From NCBI GenBank assembly GCA_019843655.1, contig JACDQD010000006.1, positions 1,984,001 through 2,048,000 of the forward strand: a stretch of DNA of 64,000 bases, given 5' to 3'. Of this stretch, positions 39,295 through 49,902 are shown one piece after another (positions within the stretch are counted from its first letter, which is position 1; each line of letters starts with the position of its first letter). The notes beneath the pieces were generated by a model, which had not been told where the DNA came from, ran no database searches, and saw only the letters and a program-made list of their open reading frames with translations. Position numbers and translations under genes: made by a program. Origin of the DNA: Lethocerus indicus (Eukaryota > Arthropoda > Insecta > Hemiptera > Belostomatidae).

Positions 39295-41088
39295 ATGTTG
39301 GGTATGTTTTTATGAAACATAAAATTTGATACAAATTATACTCTAGCATACTTTTAGTTGTAATTTCTGTTTTCGCCGGCCTAAGACGCTGTCAACTGCT
39401 CACGAGTTATCAGAAATCTTTTATACGGCTATAAATTCAAATCATCAAATTGTTCTCAACGCGTGCCTATTTCGAATTCCACTTTAGTGACGGCAATACA
39501 AAGGACTATTTCAATTGTTTGAAAAGGAAGTCTTAAAAATCGAAATTATTGATGATTAGTGATAAAATATTAAAATTCATTCTGGTCTCGGAGCATCTAG
39601 TACTTCAATTGTGAAGCTACTTTTTGGGTAGGTTACAAAATAGTCGTTTTGTAACAATTTTGTTACACGGCTGTAGATTCAAATCGCGTACCTAATTATA
39701 ATTCCATTTTAATTGTCCGCAATACAAAGGAATATTTCAATTGTTCGATAAGGAGGTCTTAAAAGAAAAATTTTCGAAAGGTTAAGGTGCAGGTTAATAT
39801 TTCGCTATTTTATGCATTTTCTTGTGGATTCGCGAGAGTTTGGAATAATATCGCCACCTCCAAATTTCTGCCTCCATTCGCCAATTTGTCGGTCTTTAAA
39901 CGGACCAATTTCGGCCTTTCGCCATCGTCAGAAACATTCCGCCGGCCGGATATATTTTACTGTCAATAAATTTAAATACATATTCTAATTATCCCGAAGC
40001 ATTAAATTATTTATAAGCCCACTGATATCGATTTTTTCATCTCGGGGGGTTGTACGTTTTGTAAATGACGATTGTTCGATTTATACATTTTTATTTTCAT
40101 TTATTGATAATGTAGTGTAAACGTGTAATCGTTAGAGCGATATTTCCGAATCTTCGCCGATCACAAACAATTTCTATTTAGAGCGGCCCGATTCTGTTAT
40201 GGTACCCGGACACAGTGTATTCCTGCCTGTTCCTTTCAGTTGATGACGCGTTCGTTTCATTCTTTACTGTTGCAGCCGCAGTGTTCGCTATTCTGTGCCT
40301 CAGCGCGGGCAGTTTTGCCGAGGTGACAAAAATCACTTGCAGTCCACCGGGCGCCAGGTACCCCTATCCGGGCGACTGCGGTAGGTACGCCGAGTGCAAT
40401 GCAGGGGCTATATCGAAGTGAAGGGCTGCGGCTACTTGCACCGCTACGACCACAACAAGAGGAACTGTTCTTTAGTCATGACCGAGGACTGCGGCTCGGT
40501 TGCCTGCCTCGAGGGAGATTCCAAACCTGTGCCCGGCAACTGCAAGGCCTACATGTAAGTTACAGGGTACAGGACAACTTTATTCGCTTAAATTGAAGGC
40601 GGCGGGTATATCAGTTTTCGCTCGGTTGACTCGGAAATTAACGGGACTTGGATTCGCTCTTCAGGTCCTGCGAGGGGGGCGTCTGGAAGCAGTACTCGTG
40701 CTGGTTTTGGGGCAGGTACCACCCGGCTGTCAAGGCATGCAGCGGCTGGTACAACTGTTCGGCGAGTCCGGAGTGCGTGGACGGCGAAACGAAGCCGACG
40801 CCGGCCAACGACTGCATGGTCTACATGAAATGCGTCAAAGGCAAGTGGGTCGAGACCAGCTGCGGGTCGTACAGCTGGGAAGGCTATTATTACAACGTCG
40901 CCAGCAACACGTGCGACTGGTCCGTATCGTGTTCCTGCAAGAACGGGGACGTCCGACCGATAAAGGGAGACTGCAAAAATTATATGATCTGCGAACGGGG
41001 ACAGTACAAACGCACCTCCTGCTGGACGTCCAGGAGGTTCGACACCAAGACCAAACAATGCGTTTGGTGGTTCGAAGCCACCTGTTAA
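39295..41088 (+). CDS. Chitin-binding (CBM14) protein 2, 4 domains, one frameshift
   Basis: A paralog of gene 1. Exons: 39295-39301, 40276-40554, 40665-41088. Exon 1 again codes for two residues plus one base (ML+G) and splits the signal peptide, which continues AAVFAILCLSAGSFA. Four CBM14 domains begin at TCSPPG, ACLEGD, ECVDGE and CSCKNG, ending FEATC-stop. In domain 1 the frame closes soon after CGRYAEC. One extra base in the G-run 40404-40407 restores alignment with gene 1 and joins correctly to exon 3, giving 236 residues. Gene 1 has an intron that interrupts the third domain here; gene 2 lacks it. An AATAAA lies at 41177-41182. The rest of the frame is clean, so an assembly error or a very recent mutation is more likely than an old pseudogene. 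Confidence 0.85.
39903..39931 (+). repeat. Dispersed TTTCGGCC..CGCCATCGTCAG motif copy
   Basis: A copy of the motif block that recurs through the right half of the window (see findings), here in intron 1 of chitin-binding gene 2. Confidence 0.6.
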
Positions 41089-41176
41089 ATATAACGTACA
41101 TGTAAAATGTTATACTAGTATATCTATTGTTTATTATCGGCGTGTATATTTTCCCTATCCCATAGAAGTTCCCCGC

Positions 41177-41182
41177 AATAAA
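41177..41182 (+). terminator. Polyadenylation signal of chitin-binding gene 2
   Basis: Canonical AATAAA 89 bp after the stop codon. Confidence 0.7.
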
Positions 41183-41494
41183 GTGAATTCCCGAACCTAA
41201 CAAAAGTGTATTTGAACCCTCTTCGTATAGACCGCTAATTTATATAACTTTATTTTCTGTTAAAGCGCCAATTTGTTTTGAAATGGCAACACTCTATTAT
41301 CTAGAGCTTACTGTTCAGGCTCGAAAACGCCCTTCAAAACACATATTATCCCATCCTCATATCCTTCCTTCAGAACGGATTTTTCGGAGTCGAATAAGAC
41401 GAAGAATAAAACACCCGAAACTCGGACTGCAGAGGCCATTACTAAAAAGAGCCTCAAAATGAAATATTACTAACGAACTGACAATTTAGAAAAT

Positions 41495-41620
41495 TATGCT
41501 GAAACTGCCGTGGACATGTATTATTGAACCATCGGGTACCACAAGAACTTCGAACATCGCTCGCGTCCAGAGATTCCGATCAAGAGTAAAAAATACATGA
41601 AATATCATTAAGGCTAAACC
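41495..41620 (+). mobile_element. Heavily decayed Jockey-clade scrap
   Basis: A short piece translating to IARVQRFRSRVKN, which matches the IQxFQSKVLRT block of the better copies. Little else remains. Confidence 0.5.
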
Positions 41621-43786
41621 TCGATCCATTTTCAATCAGCCATTCAGAAATTAGAAATTTATTTATAAATAATGTTTTGGAAATTAATTTAACAAAGATA
41701 GAATTGGTTGAAATTGCGATTTTTGAATACAATTGGGAATTCATGAACCATTTTTTTCTGTAACACTTTATTACAAATACAAAATATACAGTAAGTTATA
41801 TCTCACATCATTTTCTAATTTACAGATAAGAGTGTGCATACAATTTTTTTGTTTGTTTTTCTCTTTTCAGGTGAATGTTTTTTTCCCGGATTTTCTGATT
41901 TCTTCCCAATTTTTTTAAATTTTATTAACTTTTCCCTGAGTTATAGACAAGTTGGATCAATTTCAGAAACAAACTGTATGTTCTGATATGTGAATACATT
42001 GTGGTTACATATATCTATACAAAACAAACATTTGAAATAGTGAAATGAAAATTTCACCTATGTGCACATCCAGATTTAATCAATATTTCAACATACAACA
42101 CAAGGTACATTTACAGAGGGATCATTTCGAATAAAATTAGAACCCACCAAACATGATTTCCTTAATATACACATATGTACAGAAGAAAAAATTAAGGGAT
42201 AATGTAAATTTTTCTTGTTATAATGCAAACCATTAGATTTTATTGAAAATATGAACAAACTGATAGAATGATAAAATGACACGATACCCTGCCACCCGAA
42301 TTTGCAGAATAATGGAATTCTAAATAATCACTCACAGTTGGTCTCTAGGCTAATTTGAACATGATATTTTTCAAATGTTACACTGAAATGGAATGCATTA
42401 TAACTAAACAGAGATAACTATGCAGCACTACCATTCACCAAAGTGTCCCATATCTATTTGTTTGGAATTACTTCAATGTATTGACTAACTTTATCATTTT
42501 AATGTTCCCTTTCATTTATACAATGATTAAGATCAATAGATCTAATTAGACTAATATTTTCCTGAATTATGAGAACAAAGAATGATGAGTGACCAGATCT
42601 TCTATAGAAAATATATAATTAATATGAACATTTTTTATGTTTGAATAATAAGTATGAAATAATAATACAAAATAATAACATAAAATTTTCTGCCAAGAGA
42701 TTTATGGATATTGACTATGGTAACCCAAATCCTCTTGAAAACTTCGTAGGAACTTTCCTCATCCTTTTTTTCTTATTGAAAAAGATTGATGTCTTTAATA
42801 TATTATAGTAAATAATTGGCTTGTAATAGAGAATAGCTGTTTTTAATTTTTAGGAACACTGTTTAGAAACTATTGTAAAGGAATATTTATTCATAAATTA
42901 GATACATTTTCTTTTTTATTCTTCTAGTTTTATTCTTATTGACTAAAGAATTGTTTCAAAACTGGCTACTTCTAGTAAGCAGCATGGTTCAGAATTATGG
43001 TCTCTGTTTCGGTTTCACTTTGCTGAATGGTAACATGATTTTAATAAAACATTGTTGGTTGATATGTGGGCCAATATCATATATTGTTTTTCTTTATATG
43101 TACAACAAAGCTATCAAATATTTATTTATGCTCAGCAGGACACAAATCACAAGTGCACACACAAAAAAGTACAATTAAAAATTCTATACAAATCGTGTGA
43201 ACTTTTATTTCAAATCTGTATCCAATATAATACAACATTTTATCAAAATATTATCCTCAAATAACATTTTGCTGCCCACTAAAGACTGTTTAATTTTATA
43301 TTTAACCGATTAATTTTTGTTCAAAGGCCACATATTCTAGTTCTATATATATCTTTCTCCAAAAAAAAAATGTAATCACGTCTCTTTCAATTTTTCTTGG
43401 TCTAAATACTACAAAAATGAGTTTCCTCTCTTGACAATAGTAGGCATTCGAATTTACAGTTTATTCCCTATTATTCTAGCCGTTAATTGGTTATCAAAAG
43501 CCGGTTTACATTATTCTAAATGTAATGGTGTCGAATAAATAACTATTATACTGCATTCACATAAATTTGGTCATTTACAATTATCTTAAAAAGGACAGCG
43601 GGTAGTTCACCTCATTATTCAGTATAGGGGTGGGAAAATGAAAACTATAACAATGAATTTCAATTCAACAATTGTCCTGTTTTTTGATAATTAATTATAT
43701 TATTGAAATATGACCACCAGGAATGCCACCAGTATTACATATTTCGGTACATGCGGCTTTTCACACGGTCATCGCGGAGGGGGGGG
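41621..43786. other. AT-rich intergenic DNA without recognised genes
   Basis: The few open frames here are short, lack splice context and have AT-driven composition (rich in Ile, Phe, Tyr, Asn). I see no domain or repeat. Confidence 0.5.
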
Positions 43787-44103
43787 CAGGCGGAGCTACG
43801 GCTTTCCTTTAACGTTTCTCTCCAGCAGAAGAAAATACGATAAATAAATAAATAAATATATATATATATATATATATACATTTGTGTATATTTATTTGTA
43901 TATACATAATAATGGAAATAATAAGATTCGAAATAAACTGGAGGCTTAAGTTATATCCCCCACTTAAGTAGGCGTTGGGGAAGGGTGCTATCCCCTTGAT
44001 ATTAAAGGGAGAGAAATGTGAAAAATGCTCACATTTTTTTCAGAGAGCAGAAAATTGTTTGGCCACCACTCACAATTTTCTGGGGGCCGCAGCTCCGCCC
44101 CTG
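43787..44103. mobile_element. hAT-like MITE, about 317 bp
   Basis: The left end reads CAGGCGGAGCTACGGC and the right end, reversed, reads CAGGGGCGGAGCTGCGGC. This is an imperfect terminal inverted repeat of hAT style. The inside is non-coding and includes an AAAT/(TA)n microsatellite at about 43842-43878. No 8-bp target duplication could be confirmed. Confidence 0.55.
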
Positions 44104-45085
44104 ACTAACTTTGGCCCGTATTTCTTACTTCAAATGTAGACTCTCCGTTTACAATTGTTTCTGTCGGAAAATAATTTGAATACAACATCGAAAATTTTCA
44201 AGTGATATGCACGGATTGGACTGAGCCAAAAAAAAATCCCTATTAATACGAGTACACAAATTGAAATGGAACTTCTTACGATTCATAAATGTTTTTGGTT
44301 GATTTTTAAAAATACAAATTTTTTTTTCTCAGGAAAAAATATATTTTTTCCAAAGTATAAAACACTTAAAATAATTAACGAACACATGTATACGTAATAT
44401 AATCAACAGAACTGGACTACATTATACATCTGCATATAAGTGCACAACAGTAATAACAATATTTAATTACACTTTATATTTATATACAATTCTCTTTACT
44501 TCTTCCTATATCTATATATTTTTTGTTAACATTCTTCCTTCTTTACACTCCGTCTAATATTTACAGCTATTTATCGTAAGAGATAAATGAATTGTTCATT
44601 TATAATTCAAATAGCAGCCCAATGCCATACCTTGCATTGTTGTACACCATAATTGTCACGAAGAAACTAAATTAAAACGTCTGAAAATGTGATACTCGTG
44701 TTATTTGACACGAGTTTCACACACAGTTTCCGCAGTAGTAGCGTGTGGTAGTTTGTTAGATTCGCCATTGGCTGATCTGAACATTCGCATCAGATTTCTG
44801 GATCGAATTTTTAATTTTTTTGAAAAAAATAACGTCCGGTGCTATCGAATGAAAAAAATCTGATCATTTTAATTGAATCGCTAGTGATAACAGTCCACTC
44901 GATATTCTTGATTGTTGTACATGTTTCATCATTACAAAATCAACAGGTCAAAGAGATATACCAATCGTACAAATATAGATTATTACATATAAAATATTAA
45001 ACAACATAATATTGAACTGAAAATATTTGTGCGAGCGGTGACTACTCAGCGCCGTTACGTACAAATTATTGAAATATCATTTTTA
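44104..45085. other. Intergenic DNA, nothing recognised
   Basis: AT-rich, no supported ORF, repeat or promoter signature. Confidence 0.5.
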
Positions 45086-45200
45086 CGCTTTTATGTTAAC
45101 GTTACGACAATTACTACTGTCATACTTTTTGCGCCTCCCTTCGAAGTTACCTGCTGCTCCCAGTTTTGAAATCGCCGGTTTGGTAGATGTATTTGTAAGG
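45086..45200 (+). repeat. Left flanking direct repeat
   Basis: About 115 bp, starting CGCTTTTATGTTAACG, repeated with divergence at 45836-45929. The two copies directly flank the Jockey-type fragment. Confidence 0.8.
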
Positions 45201-45835
45201 AACTCCTATCCCCACCCAACAGCAGGCTCCCTACCTCGGGCTCTATATAGACAAACGACTCACGTGCAATCCCCATAACCGACTGAAAACAACAGATCTA
45301 AATCGCCAATTTGCACTGTTGAGACCTCTTTTGAAAAGGACATCAAAACTTACAATAGTCAACGAATTGACAATATATAAAGCCGTACTAAAACCGACAC
45401 GGACATACGGAATAGAATGGCTAGGCGGTTCCGCCAAGAAATCCGACATCGCTCGCATCCAAACATTCCAGTCAAAAGTCCTTCGTACCATCCTTAATGC
45501 TCCCCCCGGTATGTTTCTAACCGAACAATCCATAATGACCTCAACACACCGACAGTAGACGAAGTCGCAAAATCACGCTTCCTTAAATTCCATTCCCGCC
45601 TCTCTCCACATCCAAATCCATTCGTTCAGTCCCTTTCCTCTCATACCCATCCATTATCCCCCCCCCCCCGTCGGCTTAAACGCCACTGGCCTAGAGACTT
45701 TCTGTAGGGCGGATACAGGCCAAAAGTACCACCATTGGATGGCGTTATTATCGAGCGAAACAAGTCAAACAAACCGCCACTGTACCTATAACTGGCATAT
45801 AGTTGATTGTACGATAAACAAAGTTAAAAAAAAAA
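45201..45835 (+). mobile_element. Jockey-clade retrotransposon 3' end
   Basis: Plus-strand translation gives APYLGLYIDKRLTCNPHN, then LNRQFALLRPLLKRTSKL, YGIEWLGGSAKKSDIARIQT and FQSKVLRTILNAP, followed by a frame break near the C-run at 45504, a 3' untranslated region and an A-tail at 45825-45835. It is the longest of the Jockey copies here and related to the one at 30.2-30.8 kb. It is 5' truncated and dead. Confidence 0.85.
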
Positions 45836-45929
45836 CGCTATGTTAACGTTACGACAATTACTACTGTCATTAGACATTTTGCGCCTCCCAGTTTGGAAAT
45901 CGTTGGTTTGGTAGATGTATCTGTAAGGA
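45836..45929 (+). repeat. Right flanking direct repeat
   Basis: Second copy of the repeat at 45086-45200, starting directly after the element's A-tail. It shares TGTTAACGTTACGACAATTA and TTTGGTAGATGTAT. Confidence 0.8.
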
Positions 45930-46129
45930 TATAGTCGGTTCGGAGTAAGCCATTTCCTTTACCTTCTCTTAAGATAGCTGGTCTCTGGTAATAAAATAAC
46001 CGGGTGTTGCTGACTAGGGATCTGATGGCGTATATTAAAATCGCTAGATGGTTGTCCAGAGGGGCGGTGTACTGAAGGTTTTCAGACGACGGATAGCGCA
46101 CTGTTCCTGAGGGAGGTGCCCGATGGCGG

Positions 46130-47865
46130 TCAGCTGTCGTCCTCCTTGTTGTTGGTGAGCGTTGTCCAGAGCGGGCTCCTCGGGGGACGTGGCTTGGGCT
46201 CGGTCTGTACGCTGACGGAGACCTTGGCCGGCGGCCTAGTGAGGGCGACCAGCGGCCCCCCCAGCTGGCGCTAGCTGCCGCCCCCGCCGTCCGCCCCGCC
46301 ACCGCCCCCGCCCCGCCACTCGCTATCGCCACCGCCCCCGCCACCCCCGGCAGCAGCCCCGTCGCCGTCACAGAGGCCAACGTCCGACCGGCCGAGTTGT
46401 CCTCCTCTTCGGGCGGACTCACCTGCAAATTAATTGTCTTTCTGAATAATCGAGCGAGCGTTCGGAATTATAAAATTGGGGATGTCGACACTGACACAGT
46501 AGGGTAATCTTGGATTAGTTTCCGCGTGATTCTTGTAATCTTTGGGTCGACGACTACCGGCTACTGTGGGGAGACGGACGCAGCGGGTAGACGCTGTTCC
46601 GCCCCGGGGGATGTGTGTTTCGAGGAACGGGAGTAAACACTCTGTACCAGGGGTCGGCAACCCGCGGCCCGCCAAAGCGGCGATATAATTTTAGGAAAAA
46701 TCGACGAACTTAAAAATGTGGCCGATGACAAAAATGCGCGCTAACAGAAGCATAGTGGGGAAACCTATTTTACTGCGCAAGTTTTATTTATTGTCATTTT
46801 CAATTTGCAATCGTTTTCAACCAAAACGACAAACAGTGTCCTTCAAATATTTTTATCGATTCACTAAAAGTACTGGATGAAAATTTTCGTCATCGGTTTC
46901 AAGATTTTTACGCAAAAGAAACGGGGACGTATTGATATTTGAAAATCCTTTAAAATTTGATATTGTAAAAGCGCCGGACAATTTACAACTAGACTTAATT
47001 GATTTGCAATCTAACGATGTATATAAAAATAATTTCGATGAAAATAATTTAATCTCATTTTATTCAAATTTATTGGAAAACAAATTTCCCAATTTAAGAA
47101 ATTTTGCAAAATCGACGATTTGTATTTTTTCAAGCACGTATTTACGCGAACAGACATTTTCGAGAATGACTTTCATAAAATCTAAATATAGAGCGAGGTT
47201 GACGGATGAAAATTAACATAACTTGTCGAGGATGTCAGTATCCCAAACACGACCGGACTTGAACGAATTATCAAAAAATATTCGAGAACAAAAAGCGCGT
47301 CGAATTTTAACGAATGAATAAAACGAAAGATAAACTATTTTCTTTAATATTTTCCTTATACATATTGTAATTGGAATTGTATTTTCTTTTTTTTCCCCTT
47401 TTAAGAATTGTAAAATTTTTGTTCTCCGATAAAAAATAAATTTTTTCTATATTTATTTATAATAATATTTATACTCGTATATGATATAAAAGCGCTATTT
47501 AATTTATATTCGAACGTGCGGCCCGCGTAAAAAATTTTATTTTGAAAACGTCCCGACGTCCGAAAAGCCTGCCCACAGATGGAAACTAATCCGAAATCGG
47601 CTGAAAAGTCAAGCAGCGGGTTGGCATAAATAATTTATCGCCTATATTTATTTCTTACGAAGCGCATTAAGCAGTAACACGGTTCCGTTTGAAGGTAGAC
47701 TATTATTTATTGGACAGGGTACCTGGAGACTGATGCTCTCCGGCTCGGATCTCTCTTCGACGACGGTGTCCAGCTCCAGGGAGGGGAAAGCTCTGCTCAT
47801 CGCCCTCTCACTACGCAGACTGACTGCACGCCCCCGACCAACTCCGGGACCCGCCAGGTACACAC
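46130..47865 (-). CDS. 3' exons of an unrecognised minus-strand gene
   Basis: I do not recognise this gene. Exon 47723-47865 is bounded by acceptor TTAAG and donor CAG/GTACCC and codes for VYLAGPGVGRGRAVSLRSER, then AMSRAFPSLELDTVVEERSE and PESISLQ. It joins in phase 0 to the last exon, 46130-46422 (acceptor TTTGCAG), which begins VSPPEEEDNSAGRTLASVTA and runs through an Ala/Gly-rich low-complexity stretch. The literal frame continues as Arg/Pro/Ser-rich text and reads on into a repeat. One extra base in the G-run 46256-46262 instead gives a protein-like end (KVSVSVQTEPKPRPPRSP, then LWTTLTNNKEDDS) and a stop at 46130-46132. I judge the shifted version to be the real C-terminus. The upstream exon is probably 60682-60746, from phase. 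The 1.3-kb intron holds a hAT remnant. The gene starts beyond the window or was not found. Confidence 0.55.
46648..47577 (+). mobile_element. hAT transposon remnant with transposase C-terminus
   Basis: It starts with a hAT-style end, CAGGGGTCGGCAACCCGCGG, and a second GCGGCCCGCG block lies near the far end (about 47519). A plus-strand frame at 46932-47216 (LLENKFPNLRNFAKSTICIF, then SSTYLREQTFSRMTFIKSKY, RARLTDEN) is the hAT C-terminal dimerisation region. The frame continues past a stop as LVEDVSIPNTTGLERIIKK. The catalytic part is missing, so this is an internally deleted, inactive copy. It sits in the last intron of the minus-strand gene. Confidence 0.85.
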
Positions 47866-47920
47866 CTTAACACAAACTCAGTCACACCTCACTTTATACC
47901 TTTATCCGAACGGCCGACCG

Positions 47921-47924
<4 letters not shown>

Positions 47925-47979
<55 letters not shown>

Positions 47980-48020
47980 CGCACCGGACCGGGTTTCGGC
48001 TATTCGCCGTCCTCAGTAAA
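47925..48020 (+). repeat. (TA)n microsatellite with attached conserved block
   Basis: About 26 TA units (47925-47977) are followed directly by the block GGGTTTCGGC..CGCCGTCCTCAG (to about 48017), a version of the motif dispersed through the window. Confidence 0.8.
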
Positions 48021-48085
48021 TGTTAAATATTTCAACCGCCTAACAGACATTAGAATAGGTTGAGGAAATTAGGTAAGAAATTTCT

Positions 48086-49109
48086 AATTTGATATACCTG
48101 TTTTGTGGTCTGCGCGGGGTTGGAATACTGTAGGTTCGTCATGTTTCTGTCTCCTCTCGCCGGTTTGGTCGCGGTTTTCGGCCGCTCGCCATCTTCAGTA
48201 GCGGTGTTAGTCACTGTTAGCACTTTGGATGTTTTTTGGGCATCCTCACTGCCCACTGTCACATTCACATGTACTGTTTTTTTTTCCAATTTATAAAATG
48301 GTCAAATATAGGGGGAAAACTGTCACTTTCAGTTGTACTGTGAAATCATCTCCGCGCCACACTATCGGGGGCGCTAGTTTATCGGTGCTAGTGCGCTCGA
48401 CGGACTTTAGTTCAGTACATTTCCGCACCACACTCAGGGGGCGCTAGTTTATCGGTGCTAGTGCACTCGACGGACTTTAGTTCAGTACATTTCCGCACCA
48501 CACTCAGGGGGCGCTAGTTTATCGGTGCTAGTGCACTCGACGGACTTTAGTTCAGTACATTTCCGCACCACACTCAGGGGGGCGCTAGTTTATCGGTGCT
48601 AGTGCACTCGACGGACTTTAGTTCAGTACATTTCCGCACCACACTCAGGGGGCGCTAGTTTATCGGTGCTAGTGCACTCAACGGACTTTAGTTCAGTACA
48701 TTTCCGCACCACACTCAGGGGGCGCTAGTTTATCGGTGCTAGTGCACTCAACGGACTTTAGTTCAGTACATTTCCGCACCACACTCAGGGGGCGCTAGTT
48801 TATCGGTGCTAGTGCACTCAACGGACTTTAGTTCAGTACATTTCCGCACCACACTCAGGGGGCGCTAGTTTATCGGTGCTAGTGCACTCAACGGACTTTA
48901 GTTCAGTACATTTCCGCACCACCCTCAGGGGGGCGCTAGTACACCCAAAGAACAGTACATGTGAAAGTGACAGTGCTCTGAGGATGCCCAAAAAACATCC
49001 AAAGTGCTAACAGTGACTAACACCGCTACTGAAGATGGCGAGCTGCCGAAACTGGTCTAGCAAAAGACCAAACCAGCGAGAGGAGACAGAAACATCACGA
49101 ACCTACAGT
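48086..49109. mobile_element. Foldback-type element with 70-bp satellite core, copy 1
   Basis: Inverted arms of about 160 bp (from ACTGTAGGTTCGT near 48126, and its reverse ending at 49109) flank an array of 70-bp units. The left end has about 40 bp more (AATTTGATATACCTG...) that the right end lacks. A degenerate possible target duplication shares AAATTTC at both sides (about 48078-48084 and 49113-49119). The arms contain TTCGGC..GCTCGCCATC and GATGTTTTTTGGGCATCC blocks. No transposase is encoded. Confidence 0.8.
48350..48945. repeat. 70-bp tandem repeat array, about 8 units
   Basis: Eight units plus a partial ninth, each with TTTCCGCACCACACTCAGGG and GCGCTAGTTTATCGGTGC followed by GACTTTAGTTCAGTACA. 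Units differ by a few bases; two sub-variants (CTCGACGG and CTCAACGG) occupy the left and right halves. Confidence 0.95.
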
Positions 49110-49783
49110 AATAAATTTCGTATAACCCGCCGCGACAATCCTTAGTCTATTTGACTATTTCTGGCCGAGAGCTTTAATCGGATTCCACGCGCATTCCTGT
49201 TGCCGAAATAAAGCCCAAATGTGTTTAAAACCTTTGTTTAAACCTATTGTCGGAATAGGTAGACACTGGAACGTTTCCTACTGACTACGGCGAAAATCCG
49301 AAACCCAAGTTTTATCGCTACTTACTATCTACACATTAATACGCTAAATTTCCTATCGGGTATGTAACGAAATGAATAAAGGTTTTTTAGAAAAGGCGAC
49401 TGAAAAAATAAATAAGCGAACGAAACCTTGTATTAAGCTTACAAGATTAACATCGTTTTGTACAAAGCTGGATATTTGGTAGCGTCGTGGATCCCTGAGT
49501 AACTATATTGTTGTACAATTTACAATTGAGGCAGGTATATGCTATGCCCGGATTGGAATCATTAGGATATTGTGAAAATGAACCAGATTTGGGGTGTATC
49601 GGTGAACACCGAATATTTTATTAAATCGCGAATCGTCCCGACTATCGACAGAATACACCTAAATGTCAGTTTCGAGGGTATTGCAGAAATGTCTAACATC
49701 GATGACACAATTATAAATCGTCAGTAGTGCTGATAACTGGCAAATTTACTGTTATCAGAAAATATGCTTTTGATCGGTCCACT

Positions 49784-49790
49784 TATAAAA
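49784..49790 (+). promoter_or_regulatory. Possible TATA box of chitin-binding gene 3
   Basis: TATAAAA about 113 bp before the ATG at 49903. The start site was not determined. Confidence 0.3.
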
Positions 49791-49902
49791 CATTTTATAG
49801 ATAACGGCGTATTGAAATGTGGCGCGTGAGCTGCAGTCGGGTGAAGTGAGTTGACGAAACGCTATCACTCAGCCTCCTCCACACTCAGCTAGCTGCAAGA
49901 AC

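Noticed and set aside
42939..43264. Overlapping 70-80 codon plus-strand frames
   Set aside because: Composition is AT-driven, with no domain, signal or splice support.
45838..46428. A 196-codon minus-strand frame taken as a full protein
   Set aside because: Its second half reads through Arg/Pro-rich text into a diverged repeat; the first part belongs to a spliced exon with a probable frameshift.
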